Below, one piece after another: positions 27,675 to 38,160 of a DNA stretch of 64,000 bases (position 1 is its first letter; every line of letters begins with the position of its first letter). The position numbers and the translations under genes are program-made. The DNA comes from Acetobacter indonesiensis (GTDB lineage Bacteria; Pseudomonadota; Alphaproteobacteria; Acetobacterales; Acetobacteraceae), in assembly GCF_000963945.1 (NCBI RefSeq), contig NZ_BAMW01000045.1, positions 245,653 through 309,652 of the forward strand, read 5' to 3'. The notes under the pieces are model-generated. The model had not been told where the DNA came from. It did not search any database and saw nothing but the letters and a program-made list of their open reading frames with translations.

Positions 27675-28902
27675 ACTCCGCGGAAGACACGTCCGTCAGC
27701 TTGCCACCAAAATGAGCAATGACATAGTTAGACACAGCCGCAAGTTCGTCTGGAGTATACGCCCTTGTAAAACTTGGCATGGACACTTTTCCATGCTCCG
27801 TCATCAGGGACGAGCCAGAAAGTAGAACCTGTATTAGATTGTGAGCTTCGGGGTCTGATACACTATGAGCCCCCGCCAATGTCGCCCAGTCAGACTGCCT
27901 TCCCTGCCCATCCATTAAATGGCAACCAGAACATGCTTGGGCAAACAATTTTTGTCCTCTTGCGTGTTCCTCAGTGTCAACCTGAGAGGGCGGCGCAGGC
28001 ATCACTTGCGCAATCGGGCCGCTTGCTTGCGGCGGTATACTCCGTAAATAGGTAATTATTGCCCCTATATCCTCTGGTGTCATGAACCGGAGACCATGTT
28101 CGACAGCCTCCGCCATTGGCCCTGAAGCTGGCCCTTTTCTCTTGGCATATCCGGTCGAGAGATAGGATTTCAGTTGAGCGTCACTCCATCCTGCCAATCC
28201 ATGTTGCCGATCGGATGTCAGATTGTAAGCATACCAGCCCATTTGCACTGTGCCAGCATACGCTTTTTTGCTCAATCCGTATGTAATGGTACGCGGTGTA
28301 TGGCATTGGCTGCAATGACCAAGTGCTTCCGTCAGATAGGCTCCACGGTTCCACTCGGCAGATTTATCCGCCGCAGGTACAAACCGTTTGTTTTCATTAT
28401 TTAACCAATTCCAGAAAACGAGGCTCCAGCGTTGGTTGAAAGGAAAGGAGAGCTTGTTTTCAGGCGCTTCAATCTTACGTGGGGTAAGCGTGAAAAGATA
28501 AGATTTGATGGCAAGAGCATCTTTGTCATTTAACAAAGTATAAGCAGTGTAAGGCATGACGGGATAGAGATGCTTGCCGCCCTTCCCTACGCCTTCACGA
28601 AGCATTTTCAACCATTCGGTATCCGTATATTGTCCAATGCCCGTCTGTTTATCTGGCGTAATATTGCTGGCGAAAATGGTACCAAAAGGTAAAGTAAAAG
28701 GCCGCCCCCCTGTTAACTCACTGCTGTTGGGCGCTGTGTGACAGCCAGCACAATCCGCAGCCCGGAACAGATATTCGCCCCGTTTGATTGTTTCCTCTGT
28801 GGATGCAGGGAGAGTGCCATCTTGTGCATCGGCATAAGAAGAACAGAGCGCAGAAAAAATGCAGAAAACAGCGAACGACTTAAGGTAATGGGGCCACATC
28901 AA
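27664..28902 (-). CDS. Triheme cytochrome c subunit of a membrane dehydrogenase
   Basis: A 412-residue exported protein with three heme c motifs: CAGCH (about 56-60), CSQCH (about 197-201) and CSGCH (about 324-328). This is the arrangement of the cytochrome subunits of acetic-acid-bacterial alcohol and aldehyde dehydrogenases. An N-terminal signal (FAVFCIFSALCSSYADA) precedes. It overlaps the molybdopterin subunit gene (ATGA). It is expected to move electrons from the molybdenum subunit to ubiquinone at the outer face of the inner membrane. Confidence 0.9.
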   Translation of the reverse strand: MMWPHYLKSFAVFCIFSALCSSYADAQDGTLPASTEETIKRGEYLFRAADCAGCHTAPNSSELTGGRPFTLPFGTIFASNITPDKQTGIGQYTDTEWLKMLREGVGKGGKHLYPVMPYTAYTLLNDKDALAIKSYLFTLTPRKIEAPENKLSFPFNQRWSLVFWNWLNNENKRFVPAADKSAEWNRGAYLTEALGHCSQCHTPRTITYGLSKKAYAGTVQMGWYAYNLTSDRQHGLAGWSDAQLKSYLSTGYAKRKGPASGPMAEAVEHGLRFMTPEDIGAIITYLRSIPPQASGPIAQVMPAPPSQVDTEEHARGQKLFAQACSGCHLMDGQGRQSDWATLAGAHSVSDPEAHNLIQVLLSGSSLMTEHGKVSMPSFTRAYTPDELAAVSNYVIAHFGGKLTDVSSAEFKK

Positions 28903-31100
28903 ACCTTCTCCGTCCCAAACTGTTTTGCAAAGGGAATACGCTTTAGCCGTTTTCCCTTTGCTGCAAAAAGAGCATTTGCCAAAGCCGGGGCTGCGGCAAC
29001 AGTTCCGACTTCCCCAATCCCGCCAATTTCGGCTTCAGGATCTGGCACGAGATGCACACGGATATCAGGAGCCTCCGGCAGCCGCATCATGCGATAATTA
29101 TGAAAATTTGTTTGCTCGACTTGTCCATTTTTCAGTGTGATTTCGTTGTATAACGCCATTGTCAGACCAAAAATCAGGCCGCCCTGCACCTGCGCCACGA
29201 CCCCATCTGGAAAAACAATTGGTCCGCAATCAATAGCACTATCAACGCGAACAAGAGTAATTTCCCCATTTTTGCTAACTGCAGCCTCAAGAACAGTTGC
29301 TGCCCATGTCTGAAATGAATAATGCAAAGCGACGCCCAAGCCGTGCCCCTCGGGACGCTTCCTGCTCCATTCTGCCTGCTTTGCAACTTCGTCTAAAACT
29401 TTAAGGGCACGCGGTTGCTGCTTAGCTAGCTTTTTTCGGAACGCCAGTGGGTCTTGCCCTGATTGATGCGCGAGATCATCAATCATACTTTCCACAACAA
29501 AAACATTGTGCGTCGGGCCGACCCCACGCCACCATAGGGTTGTAACCGCGTCTGGCTCGTCCCTGACAAACTCAACCAACTGGTTTGGTATGGCATAAGG
29601 AGTAACAGCAGCCCCCTCTACGGCATCAGGGTCAAGACCCTTTTGCATTCCCTCAGGATACCACCGTGCAGTAACAGCAGACCCTGTTGTACGATGGTGC
29701 CATGCGCTGATAAGACCTTCTTTATCTAGGCCCGCAGAAATTTTATCGTAGTAATAAGGTCTAAACTGATCTTGGGTAATGTCTTCTTCACGCGTCCAAA
29801 TTAGTTTGACGGGATAAGCCACTTGCTTTGCAAACCTGGCAGCCTGTCCAATTGAATTGGAGTCAAGTCTTCGTCCAAACCCCCCACCAATCAGATGATT
29901 ATGCACCGCAATGCTTTCAGGCTTTAACCCGGTTGCATCAGCTACTTCTTGCCGCGCACGACCGGGAACCTGAGTGCCAACCCATACATCCGCACCATCG
30001 GGCCGGATATGAAGGGTGGTGTTTATTGGTTCCAATGCTGCATGAGCAAGAAAAGGCAATTCATACGTAGAATCAATACGAATATGACTGTTTTTTAAGC
30101 TTTGTTCAGTATTGCCCGTTGAAACTGCTGTCACACCAGGCTTTTCTGATGCGCGCTTCATTCTTGCAATAATATCGACAGTAGATGTCTTGGCATTGGG
30201 GCCGAAATCCCATTGTGGAGCAGAGGCTTCCAAACCTTTAATTGCAGCCCACATATGGTCCCCAATAACGGCAATGGCGTCATGCAGCGTTAAAATCTCA
30301 ACCACACCTGAAACAGCCATACCAGCCGCCCGATCATACCCTGTCAGGCGGCCACCTTTTACAGGGCACGCCATAATGCGCCCAATTTTCATTCCCGGGA
30401 TCTGAACATCTATCCCGAATTGAGCACTTCCATTCGTCTTGGCTTTCGTATCCAAGCGGCGTGGATTGGTGCCAATGACTGTAAAGTTTTCGGCTGATTT
30501 AAGCGTCACTTTGGTTGGCACGCTCTGCCGACCAGCGTCTTCAACCAAAGCACCATAAGTTAACACGCGACCAGTTGCCTCATGAAAAACCTGACCACGT
30601 TTTGCGGCACACTCAGATACTGGGACACCCCATTTTTGTGCAGCGGCAGCAATCAGCATCATACGCGCTGAGGCACCAGCCTCTCGCAAAGGGATCCAAC
30701 TATCACGAGTGGAAGAGGATCCACCTGTTTCTTCCTCTCCCGCCACAGCATCAATATAAGCCGGGTCTACGGGGGCCGCCTCAATAGATATCTGGTCAAG
30801 CCCGACTTCAAGCTCTTCCGCCAACAGCATTGAAATGCCGGTATAAATACCCTGTCCCATCTCTGCATGACGCATTATCAGCGTTATGCTGTTTTGCGTC
30901 GTAATCCGTATGAACGCGTTGGGCTTAAAAATTGTGCCGGTTGCAATGTCCTGCGCGTTTGTTGCTTTTATCAGGGGTAATCCCGGCACGAAAAGCGATA
31001 AAAGATACCCACTTCCGCCAGTGACGGCCGCCGCCAATACAGTGCGACGACGAGCCAGCAGACCTGATCCTGCGCGTGTTTTTGGTTTTTTAGTTATCAT
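28899..31100 (-). CDS. Molybdopterin subunit of a periplasmic aldehyde dehydrogenase/isoquinoline oxidoreductase-type enzyme
   Basis: About 733 residues from ATG 31100, chosen because a Tat-type signal ([21 protein letters not shown]) follows closely; it overlaps the Fe-S gene by 11 bases. Xanthine oxidase-family motifs for single-gene catalytic subunits of the IorB/AldH type are present: [54 protein letters not shown] and [20 protein letters not shown] (with the catalytic Glu). With the Fe-S and cytochrome subunits it resembles the AldFGH membrane aldehyde dehydrogenase of acetic acid bacteria. It could instead hydroxylate an N-heterocycle; sequence does not decide. Confidence 0.85.
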   Translation of the reverse strand: MITKKPKTRAGSGLLARRRTVLAAAVTGGSGYLLSLFVPGLPLIKATNAQDIATGTIFKPNAFIRITTQNSITLIMRHAEMGQGIYTGISMLLAEELEVGLDQISIEAAPVDPAYIDAVAGEEETGGSSSTRDSWIPLREAGASARMMLIAAAAQKWGVPVSECAAKRGQVFHEATGRVLTYGALVEDAGRQSVPTKVTLKSAENFTVIGTNPRRLDTKAKTNGSAQFGIDVQIPGMKIGRIMACPVKGGRLTGYDRAAGMAVSGVVEILTLHDAIAVIGDHMWAAIKGLEASAPQWDFGPNAKTSTVDIIARMKRASEKPGVTAVSTGNTEQSLKNSHIRIDSTYELPFLAHAALEPINTTLHIRPDGADVWVGTQVPGRARQEVADATGLKPESIAVHNHLIGGGFGRRLDSNSIGQAARFAKQVAYPVKLIWTREEDITQDQFRPYYYDKISAGLDKEGLISAWHHRTTGSAVTARWYPEGMQKGLDPDAVEGAAVTPYAIPNQLVEFVRDEPDAVTTLWWRGVGPTHNVFVVESMIDDLAHQSGQDPLAFRKKLAKQQPRALKVLDEVAKQAEWSRKRPEGHGLGVALHYSFQTWAATVLEAAVSKNGEITLVRVDSAIDCGPIVFPDGVVAQVQGGLIFGLTMALYNEITLKNGQVEQTNFHNYRMMRLPEAPDIRVHLVPDPEAEIGGIGEVGTVAAAPALANALFAAKGKRLKRIPFAKQFGTEKV

Positions 31101-31551
31101 GGCTGGAGGCCCGGTGAATAGCTTTACGGATACGCACATAGGTGCCACAGCGGCAGATATTTCCGGCCATTGCGTTATCTATTTCTTCGTCAGTCGGATG
31201 GGCTATTTTTTGTAACAAGGCTGTCGCAGCCATGATCTGACCAGACTGACAATAACCACATTGAATCACTTCTTCATCCAGCCACGCTTGCTGCACTTTT
31301 GAGCCGATTTCAGTGTGCTCGATAGCTTCTATGGTTGTAATATCGTGGCCTGCGGCATCTGTAACGGTTAGAAGGCATGATCGCACCGGGTTTCCGTCCA
31401 TATGCACAGTGCATGCCCCACATTGCGCAACACCACAGCCATATTTTGTGCCTGTAAGACCGAGTATATCTCTCAAAATCCAGAGTAGCGGCATATCTGG
31501 TTGGACATCTACACTATGTGTGACACCGTTGATTTTAAGCTCAAAATCCAT
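31090..31551 (-). CDS. 2Fe-2S subunit of the molybdenum dehydrogenase
   Basis: A 153-residue small subunit with two [2Fe-2S] clusters. The plant-ferredoxin-type cluster uses [18 protein letters not shown] and the later Cys in RSCLL. The second cluster uses [10 protein letters not shown] and NICRCGTY. Same layout as IorA/AldG. It is first in the three-gene operon and shows no signal peptide, so it is probably exported as a complex with the Tat-signal-bearing molybdenum subunit (inference). Confidence 0.92.
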   Translation of the reverse strand: MDFELKINGVTHSVDVQPDMPLLWILRDILGLTGTKYGCGVAQCGACTVHMDGNPVRSCLLTVTDAAGHDITTIEAIEHTEIGSKVQQAWLDEEVIQCGYCQSGQIMAATALLQKIAHPTDEEIDNAMAGNICRCGTYVRIRKAIHRASSHDN

Positions 31552-31797
31552 AAAAACTCAGCCTTGGGGCGTTGAAAATTTTCGTTACGCAAGCATATAC
31601 TAAATCGTAATGACGTTGAAGACGTTGAAAACTATATCAATCTTACTTTGGTGAAATATTTTTATTTTCTATCCAGTAAAAACGATTTTCTGTCTATATT
31701 TTCGTAGATATAAACAAAAAAGAAAGATTTTTATCTTATCGGGTAACGTTAAGAAAAGCGGCCGTGCAGATACACAGCCACTTCACTCGTTTTTATA

Positions 31798-32190
31798 TTA
31801 AAGATCTCCTGTCAGAAATTGCGCGCGCCCTAGTCCAAAGCTCCAGTGTTCGTCAGAATTCTGCACGATAGAGACCATCAGATCTGAAGCAGCAAGACCA
31901 CAATCTTGTTCAAGATTTTCTGCCAGAATCTTATAGAAGTCAGCAATCTGCTCTTTTGATCGCGGACGAGAGACAACTTGCAATAACACGACTTTATCCG
32001 TTCTAGGGATATTTAGGCCTGTATCTTCTATAATCATATGAGTCTGATCATGTTCCGAAACTAACTGATACCTATCCCGCTCCGGCACTTTAAATGCTTG
32101 AAGCATTGCTTGATGTGCTGAATCAAGAAGGCTGCGTATTTCAGTTGCACTTCGGCTACCTTTGATAATATGAAAATGCAGAAGAGGCAC
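31798..32190 (-). CDS. Tautomerase-superfamily protein
   Basis: A 130-residue protein that keeps Pro directly after the initiator Met (MPLLHFHIIKGSR), the catalytic base of the tautomerase superfamily. The pattern RYQLVSEHDQTHMIIEDTG and VVLLQVVSRPRSKEQIADFYKIL fits the 4-oxalocrotonate tautomerase-like family of two fused beta-alpha-beta units. Cytoplasmic. Its substrate is unknown. The 246 bases to the Fe-S gene and 175 bases to the alcohol dehydrogenase suggest separate transcription. Confidence 0.78.
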   Translation of the reverse strand: MPLLHFHIIKGSRSATEIRSLLDSAHQAMLQAFKVPERDRYQLVSEHDQTHMIIEDTGLNIPRTDKVVLLQVVSRPRSKEQIADFYKILAENLEQDCGLAASDLMVSIVQNSDEHWSFGLGRAQFLTGDL

Positions 32191-32365
32191 AAAAAATTCC
32201 TTTCAAGTAATTATCAACAGTCTGGAAGCCTTGTAGGCCGGGTTATAAACCGTAAGCAAAGAAATTACCCTTGGTTTAAGTTCATTTATTGTCAGGACGA
32301 TGCCTACATTGAATGACATAATATATCCCTAACGATACACAGCCAAGCAACCGTAACGATTTTTC

Positions 32366-33517
32366 CTAGAAAACCTGTTCATATAATTTTAGAGCATCAT
32401 TTTCAGAAACGTCTACTGGATTGTTCTGTAAAAGACGCGTTTGCTTCATGGCGTCTTTAGCCAAAACAGGGAGCATATCTTCAGCTACGTGCACGTCACG
32501 CAAGCATCGGGGAGTACCACTTCGCTCAAGAAGACTGACAATAAATTCTATAAAATCAGTTGCCTGTTCCCTAATGTCCCGTTTTTTCTCAAGCCCTACA
32601 GCCTCACCTAACTCGGCATATAAACGGTAGGCGTGGTCGAAATTAAATCGCAGAACAGGCTCAAGCATAAGAGCATTAGAGATGCCATGGGGTACATGAT
32701 AATGACCACCTAGAGGATAAGCTAATGCATGTACTGCCGCCACCGGAGAATTGGCAAAAGCTTGTCCTGCCAACGTCGCTCCTAGCAACATATTTTCTCG
32801 GGCGGATTGATCCTCGCCATCACGACAAGCTTTTATCAGACTTCCACACAGAAGACGCAGTGCTTCACGGGCAAGAGCATCAGAAAGGGGGTTTTTCTTA
32901 TGTCTACTGGTATAAGCCTCTATTGCATGAACCATAGCATCAATGCCGGTAGCGGCAGTATGGATTTTAGGAAGGCCTATCGTTAATTGAGCATCAAGAA
33001 GCACAATATCTGCATAGAGTTGATGAGCAACAACGCCCATTTTTGTTGTCGCGCCTGTTGTGATAATTGAGATATTGGTAACTTCAGAGCCTGTTCCCGC
33101 TGTTGTGGGCACAAGAACAAGAGGTGTACGGTCACCTTTCACATTGCCAATGCCATAGATCCCTGAAAGTTCTTGATCGCCTTTAAGGAGAACGGCAACG
33201 AGTTTGGCAACATCCAGTGATGATCCACCCCCCACACCAAGAACACAGTCAATTTCTGCTTTTTTGGCAAAATCTACGCATTCTAGAAGGACCGTTTCGG
33301 ATGGATCTGCACTCACCCTATCAAAAATATGCACATTGAATTTGTTATCTTCTAAGGATTGGATAGCATACTGGAGTATTCCGGCCTTTCTAATTCCTGC
33401 ATCTGTAACAATAAGTATATTTTTTTCATTAAATTTATCAGAACATATTTTTGCGATATGTTTAGAAGCACCCCATTCCATATGTACGCATGGGACGGTT
33501 TGGAAAACAAATTGCAT
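32366..33517 (-). CDS. Iron-containing (group III) alcohol dehydrogenase
   Basis: A 383-residue cytoplasmic NAD(P)-dependent dehydrogenase. Cofactor motifs are GVGGGSSLDVAK (about 93-104) and VPTTAGTGSEVTN. Metal ligands lie in GIDAMVHAIEAYTS and in AVHALAYPLGGHYHVPHGISNA (Asp and His residues). Related enzymes include 1,3-propanediol and lactaldehyde dehydrogenases. The substrate is not readable. No operon partner is close. Confidence 0.92.
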   Translation of the reverse strand: MQFVFQTVPCVHMEWGASKHIAKICSDKFNEKNILIVTDAGIRKAGILQYAIQSLEDNKFNVHIFDRVSADPSETVLLECVDFAKKAEIDCVLGVGGGSSLDVAKLVAVLLKGDQELSGIYGIGNVKGDRTPLVLVPTTAGTGSEVTNISIITTGATTKMGVVAHQLYADIVLLDAQLTIGLPKIHTAATGIDAMVHAIEAYTSRHKKNPLSDALAREALRLLCGSLIKACRDGEDQSARENMLLGATLAGQAFANSPVAAVHALAYPLGGHYHVPHGISNALMLEPVLRFNFDHAYRLYAELGEAVGLEKKRDIREQATDFIEFIVSLLERSGTPRCLRDVHVAEDMLPVLAKDAMKQTRLLQNNPVDVSENDALKLYEQVF

Positions 33518-33598
33518 TGGCTGTATACTTCTTCTTTTTATTTTTACCGGTTAAGGAGGCCTCGAATTGAAGCCCCCTTAAGTAAAGGCTATATTATT

Positions 33599-33997
33599 TT
33601 ATACGTTATTTATAGTCGCTTTTGTTGGTATAAGGCACGCGTTCGTGGCGCGACGGCGCACACTTCGTGGTAAAAGTTCTCTCAGCATGCTCATGGTCGC
33701 ATCTTCTGAAAGCCCAGTCTGATCAGAAATAGACGTCAGCTCAGATGGGATGAAAAACTGCCTAATTTCCTCTTCGGTGGCTGGCGGAGCCTTGTCGGTT
33801 GCTTGCCAATAGCGAATAACATCAATCATCCCAGCCGCACTAGCTCTTTCTTCAAGCTTACTGGGATGATCTGGCTGAGGAACTGGGCCCAGAATATCGT
33901 TGATGACAGATAGCAACCCAGATTCATCCTGCTTTGCGAACGTAAGAAAATCTCCGACCTGGGTCGCTGCAGATGTGATGTGGTCTTTTATCTTCAT
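33599..33997 (-). CDS. YidB-like (DUF937) small protein
   Basis: About 132 residues from ATG 33997; the frame could begin at ATG 34003, but GAGG is better spaced for 33997. The C-terminal half follows the YidB/DUF937 pattern: IRYWQATDKAPPATEEEIRQ, a serine-threonine turn, then QTGLSEDATMSMLRELLPRSVRR. This family has no established biochemical function. An 11-bp inverted repeat lies about 30 bases upstream. Confidence 0.65.
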   Translation of the reverse strand: MKIKDHITSAATQVGDFLTFAKQDESGLLSVINDILGPVPQPDHPSKLEERASAAGMIDVIRYWQATDKAPPATEEEIRQFFIPSELTSISDQTGLSEDATMSMLRELLPRSVRRRATNACLIPTKATINNV

Positions 33998-34003
33998 GAT
34001 CAT

Positions 34004-34440
34004 GGCCTCACACTATTAGGAAGCATCCCATTCAGACTTTATCTTAAAGATTGCTAAAGTCTGAAACAGAAGCCTTAACCCGGTAGCGGCTTCCAGTTTT
34101 TACCTTGTTTTAACAAGGCCTTCTTAGTGCTGGACTGCTACCTCTAGACAGTAAACAGCCAGCTACCGTTTAAGTTGCACTGTATCTACCAAACACACGT
34201 TTTTGTGCTGCATCAGCAGCGTCCTCATATAAGCAACGCAAAAATGCTTTTTTTGCTTTTGTGAGAATGTTCCGCCTCCAATATATTCAGCGTGAAGGGA
34301 TCGGTATTGCCGTCTTCGAGCCCATACACACCCAGCTATGGTGCTGGAGGTGGTTTCCTAACGGTTAAAAACGACACACCATACCAGTTTTGTCTTATAT
34401 TTATTTGTTTTCCAAACATATCTTGCAGGGGATATAGAGT
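34004..34440. promoter_or_regulatory. Divergent intergenic region with inverted repeats
   Basis: These 437 bases between the YidB-like gene and a TonB receptor contain no supportable gene. Two hairpins stand out: the repeat at 34031-34065 and ccttgtt-tt-aacaagg at 34103-34118. The receptor has a good Shine-Dalgarno (AGGGGAT) before ATG 34441. Confidence 0.5.
34031..34065. repeat. Perfect 11-bp inverted repeat
   Basis: Arms ttcagacttta (34031-34041) and taaagtctgaa (34055-34065) enclose 13 bases. No T-run follows on either strand, so it looks more like an operator or mRNA leader structure for the YidB-like gene than a terminator. Confidence 0.6.
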
Positions 34441-36777
34441 ATGTCTTTGGGGCGCTCTCGTGCTTTTCGCTTGTTTTCTTGTCTGTCTCGCAGACAGCGC
34501 CTCTTTACTCTTTCCAGTCTTGCAAGTGCAGCCTCACTCTGCGCTTCAGTTTCTGCTGGACAGGCGGCAACGCAGGTAAAATCTGCTCAGCCTCATGTCC
34601 GGCACAGCACAAAATCGGCCAGCACTGTTCCTGTGCGTGCCAAACGTCTCTCTGGCCCCATGCAAGCGAAAGGAGAGGAGGACATTCTTGTCGGTTCTCA
34701 TCGTCAGGAACTCAATGGCGGCGGCGGCATGATGCGACGTGAAACAGCGCCTCATGCCGTTCAGACTGTTACAAAAGCTTATATTAATATGCGTAGCCCT
34801 ACCTCTACTGCGCTAGATCTCGTTAAAAATCTTCCGAGTTTGAACATCATGGCTCCTGACAGTTCGGGTATGCAGGGTGGTCAAATCCAGTCTCGAGGGC
34901 TGACAGATCTTGATATGGCGCTGATGGTTGATGGTGCTCCTGCAGCAGCAGCCAAATATATGACTGAGGACATTGATTCCGAAAACCTTGAAGAAGTCAG
35001 TGTGACCCCCGGAAGTGCTGCGCGAGACTTACCTGTAATGTCTGCGGCCGGGGGCGTCATGAATTCCCGCACCCATGTTCCATCCAACAAGTTTGGTGGC
35101 ATGGTCGATTTTTCATATGGTACCAACAACCTATCGCGCGAGTTCATTCGCCTTGATTCAGGCGAAATTGGCCACTCTGGCGTGAAGAGCTTCTTCTCTT
35201 TCTCAAATACTCATGCTCGTAGCTGGATGGGCTCAGGTATCAATCAGCGTAAACATATTGATTTTGGTTTAAGAAAAGACTGGGATAATGGCTCCAATGC
35301 GCATCTTTTCCTGTCGTGGAATTCAGAAGATTTCGTTATTGATAACTACCCTACTGAACAGCAGTTTCTAAATTATAAGCATAATGGGATTGGCTGGGGA
35401 CGTTCGTCTCATCCCAATAATGTTAATTACTGGAAGAACAACAATGATCATTGGAATCAGGTTTTTTTAACTGCGCCTATTCATATTGTTTTGCCGAAAA
35501 AACTCACGTTTGATCTTCAGCCATATTTCAGCTTTGGCCAAGGGTGGGACGCAGCACCAGGCGGCGTGGAGACAGATGCCAGCGGTGCACAACGCAATAT
35601 GACGTCCTATTTTAATGAACATGGGGCACGCCAAGTCGGGGCCACCGCAAAGCTTGGCTATGACATAGACCGTCATAACCATATTTCGCTTGGATATTGG
35701 TACGAAAACAACGTGACAGACCGTAATTACCCTTCAGGCTATACAAGAGAAGATGGAGCGGCTCCGGGGCCGAGTAATGCAAATTACCTTATTTCAAAAG
35801 GAGACCGTCAGACTGCTGGGTATGAAATTCATTCGTTATTTATTCAAGATACTGCACACTATTTACATGACCGGTTACAGATTAATGCGGGTTTCAAGTT
35901 TGTAATGGCAAATACCTGGAACAAAGATTACTACGGAAGCCAAGGAAACAATCGCACGGCTCCCCTTCCCCAGTTGTCTATCAGCTATAATATAGATAAT
36001 CAGAATCAGGTTTATATCAATGCCGAGGGTGATTACCGTCAACCAAGCACGAATGATCTCGGCTGGCTTTATACCAGTATGCCAATTCCTAAAAACCAAT
36101 ATTCTATTAAAGAAGAAATTGGATACCGTTATCACAACAAGTATCTAATGATTGATATGTCTTTCTTCAATTATAATGTAACTAACCGCATTGTAGATCA
36201 GTATTTAGGAATGAACAGCTTCCGTCCATTTTCTATTGGCAATCAAACCATGCGTGGTTTTGACTTCATGATTGCAGGGCGTGAAATTCACGGCTTTAGC
36301 CCCTATGCTTCAGTCGAATATCTTCATGCGACACAAGATAGCAACGTTTTTGACCCATATCAGCAAATTATGCTGCATTCCAAAGGCACGCAGGCTGTTA
36401 TGGCTCCAAGAATTATTGCCAATTTTGGTCTGACTTACACCTATAAAGGGTTCTTTGCGAATGGTGCGGTTCATTATACCGGACCACAGTCTGTAAGCGT
36501 CGCTAATGACCAACGCATTCCCGGTTATGTAACGAACTCTCTTTCTCTCGGGTATCATTTCAAGCCATTTGGGTTCCTCAAATCACCGACGTTCAAGCTT
36601 AATTTTACAAACCTAACCGGGTCTATTGTTCGCACAGGGGCTATGGGGGCCGTTTACAGTGCTAAAGATAGCAGTACCGTATATAGCGGCAGTTCTCCAG
36701 CATATACCGGCTATGGTAACTCATTCATGGTTGAGCCACGTTTTTCAATGACAGGAACGATTTCAACCTCATTCTAA
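34441..36777 (+). CDS. TonB-dependent outer-membrane receptor
   Basis: A 778-residue receptor with a Sec signal (about 20-42, ending SAGQAAT), a plug (STALDLVKNLPSLNIMAPDS ... SRGLTDLDMALMVDGAP) and a beta-barrel ending RFSMTGTISTSF with terminal Phe. Its plug is distinct from that of the receptor at 24208-26700. No siderophore genes flank it. It sits just before hpxZ but is separated by 135 bases, so a link to purine uptake is possible but not supported by sequence. Confidence 0.9.
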   Translation: MSLGRSRAFRLFSCLSRRQRLFTLSSLASAASLCASVSAGQAATQVKSAQPHVRHSTKSASTVPVRAKRLSGPMQAKGEEDILVGSHRQELNGGGGMMRRETAPHAVQTVTKAYINMRSPTSTALDLVKNLPSLNIMAPDSSGMQGGQIQSRGLTDLDMALMVDGAPAAAAKYMTEDIDSENLEEVSVTPGSAARDLPVMSAAGGVMNSRTHVPSNKFGGMVDFSYGTNNLSREFIRLDSGEIGHSGVKSFFSFSNTHARSWMGSGINQRKHIDFGLRKDWDNGSNAHLFLSWNSEDFVIDNYPTEQQFLNYKHNGIGWGRSSHPNNVNYWKNNNDHWNQVFLTAPIHIVLPKKLTFDLQPYFSFGQGWDAAPGGVETDASGAQRNMTSYFNEHGARQVGATAKLGYDIDRHNHISLGYWYENNVTDRNYPSGYTREDGAAPGPSNANYLISKGDRQTAGYEIHSLFIQDTAHYLHDRLQINAGFKFVMANTWNKDYYGSQGNNRTAPLPQLSISYNIDNQNQVYINAEGDYRQPSTNDLGWLYTSMPIPKNQYSIKEEIGYRYHNKYLMIDMSFFNYNVTNRIVDQYLGMNSFRPFSIGNQTMRGFDFMIAGREIHGFSPYASVEYLHATQDSNVFDPYQQIMLHSKGTQAVMAPRIIANFGLTYTYKGFFANGAVHYTGPQSVSVANDQRIPGYVTNSLSLGYHFKPFGFLKSPTFKLNFTNLTGSIVRTGAMGAVYSAKDSSTVYSGSSPAYTGYGNSFMVEPRFSMTGTISTSF

Positions 36778-36912
36778 CGGAATTAGCATCTGTAAAATTT
36801 TCTATTTCTGAACACATAAAGGTCACTGACTGATTATTTGGCTGTTGGTGGCCTTTTCGGTTTTCGTTTCCAAGCGTATTTTGATGTGATCATTGGTCAA
36901 TAAGGTTTTCTT

Positions 36913-37317
36913 ATGCAGCCTGCTACTGAAAAGACGCTCACAGAAGTAACGCTTCTTTCTGATGCCTATGAACGCGCTCTTGCTGAGAATGATCTAGAAG
37001 CTCTGGATTGTTTTTTTTACAATGGAGCGGAAACCGTTCGGTATGGTGTGGGTGAAAACCTATATGGCGCGGATGAAATTGCGGCATTTCGCCGCGCCCG
37101 ACGTGGTGGGTCTCCGCCACGGACTGTCATTAGGCGTGTGATTACCTTGTTGGGGAACAACGCTGCTGTGATTAGCTTGGAATTCAAACGCGACAATTCA
37201 TCTCGGATAGGACGTCAGCAGCAGACATGGTATCGCTCGTCCCAAGGATGGAAGATTGTTGCGGCTCATGTCTCTCTTATGGCTGAACAATCTGAAGCTG
37301 TACACCCAGCACCTTAA
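36913..37317 (+). CDS. hpxZ: HpxZ/AtzH-like SnoaL-fold protein
   Basis: A 134-residue NTF2/SnoaL-fold protein of the AtzH-like (DUF3225) family. Signature segments: YERALAENDLEALDCFFYNG, TVRYGVGENLYGADEI, FRRARRGGSPPRTV and WYRSSQGWKIVAAHVSLM. HpxZ is linked to oxalurate breakdown in Klebsiella-type hpx clusters, but its reaction is not established. It is convergent with xdhC and lies about 12.5 kb from hpxW/hpxY/hpxX, an uncommon split of the module. Confidence 0.85.
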   Translation: MQPATEKTLTEVTLLSDAYERALAENDLEALDCFFYNGAETVRYGVGENLYGADEIAAFRRARRGGSPPRTVIRRVITLLGNNAAVISLEFKRDNSSRIGRQQQTWYRSSQGWKIVAAHVSLMAEQSEAVHPAP

Positions 37318-37338
37318 CGAGGCGTCTACTAAATTTCT

Positions 37339-38154
37339 TTATGCTGCATGAAGCAGCTTTTCTACAATTTCTGCAGCGACCAGTGCTGCAATAATTTCTG
37401 GGCGCTTATCTCGTATATTCCGGTCTCCTATGGGGCAGATAAATGATTTTATCTGCTCCTCAGATAATCCGATTTCTCTAAAACTATTTTCAAACCGCCG
37501 TCTTTTGGTTTTAGAGCCAATCAATCCAATATAAGCAAAATCATTTCGTTCCAGTGCTGCTGCGACAATCAATGCGTCAAGGGAATGGTTGGGCGTTAAC
37601 ACAAGTAAGCCTGAACCTTGGGGAGCAAGTGTCAATTCGTGTTCCCAGTCAGATGTAACGCGCACTTCCACCCTTGACGGAACAGTGCCAAACTCATCTT
37701 GCCGAGGATCAACCCATACCAGCTTCAACGGCAACGGTGCCAACGCATAAGCCAAGGCCCGTCCCACATGCCCAGCACCAAATAGAAACACTGTTTTACG
37801 GGACTCTTCGTCTCTGCAAAGCTGCTGCTTCAGCGTTTCAATCATAGGCAGATTTGATCGGGTAATTTTTATTTTTGCCCGTCCCCCGCAACACTGATTT
37901 GTACCGTTTCCAAGAACAAACTCATGAAACTCTACATCTTTATCAGAACGCAGCAGACCTCGTGCATACTGTAAACAGTCCCACTCCAGCGTTCCGCCCC
38001 CAACTGTGCCGGCCTGCCAGGTTTCCCCTACAAGCATGAAAGTGCCAGCTTCCCGCGGTGTGGACCCCCGCGTCTCTGTCAATTGAACACACGCAAAATC
38101 CGCGGAATGCGGTGTCCAGTCAGCTAGAACGGACGAAATAGAACGCACGGGCAC
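37339..38154 (-). CDS. xdhC: XdhC molybdenum cofactor insertion protein
   Basis: A 271-residue cytoplasmic chaperone that sulfurates Moco and inserts it into XdhB. N-terminal motif VQLTETRGSTPREAGTFML, Cys-bearing QCCGGRAKI (about 113-121), and the Rossmann motif LFGAGHVGRALAYALAPLP followed by WVDPRQDEF. It is third in xdhA-xdhB-xdhC with six bases between xdhB stop and its start. Complete. Confidence 0.93.
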   Translation of the reverse strand: MPVRSISSVLADWTPHSADFACVQLTETRGSTPREAGTFMLVGETWQAGTVGGGTLEWDCLQYARGLLRSDKDVEFHEFVLGNGTNQCCGGRAKIKITRSNLPMIETLKQQLCRDEESRKTVFLFGAGHVGRALAYALAPLPLKLVWVDPRQDEFGTVPSRVEVRVTSDWEHELTLAPQGSGLLVLTPNHSLDALIVAAALERNDFAYIGLIGSKTKRRRFENSFREIGLSEEQIKSFICPIGDRNIRDKRPEIIAALVAAEIVEKLLHAA

Positions 38155-38160
38155 ATAGCT

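Noticed and set aside
27664..28902. Possible MauG role for the multi-heme cytochrome
   Set aside because: Three heme motifs and overlap with a molybdenum subunit gene match dehydrogenase cytochrome subunits, not the diheme peroxidase-like MauG.
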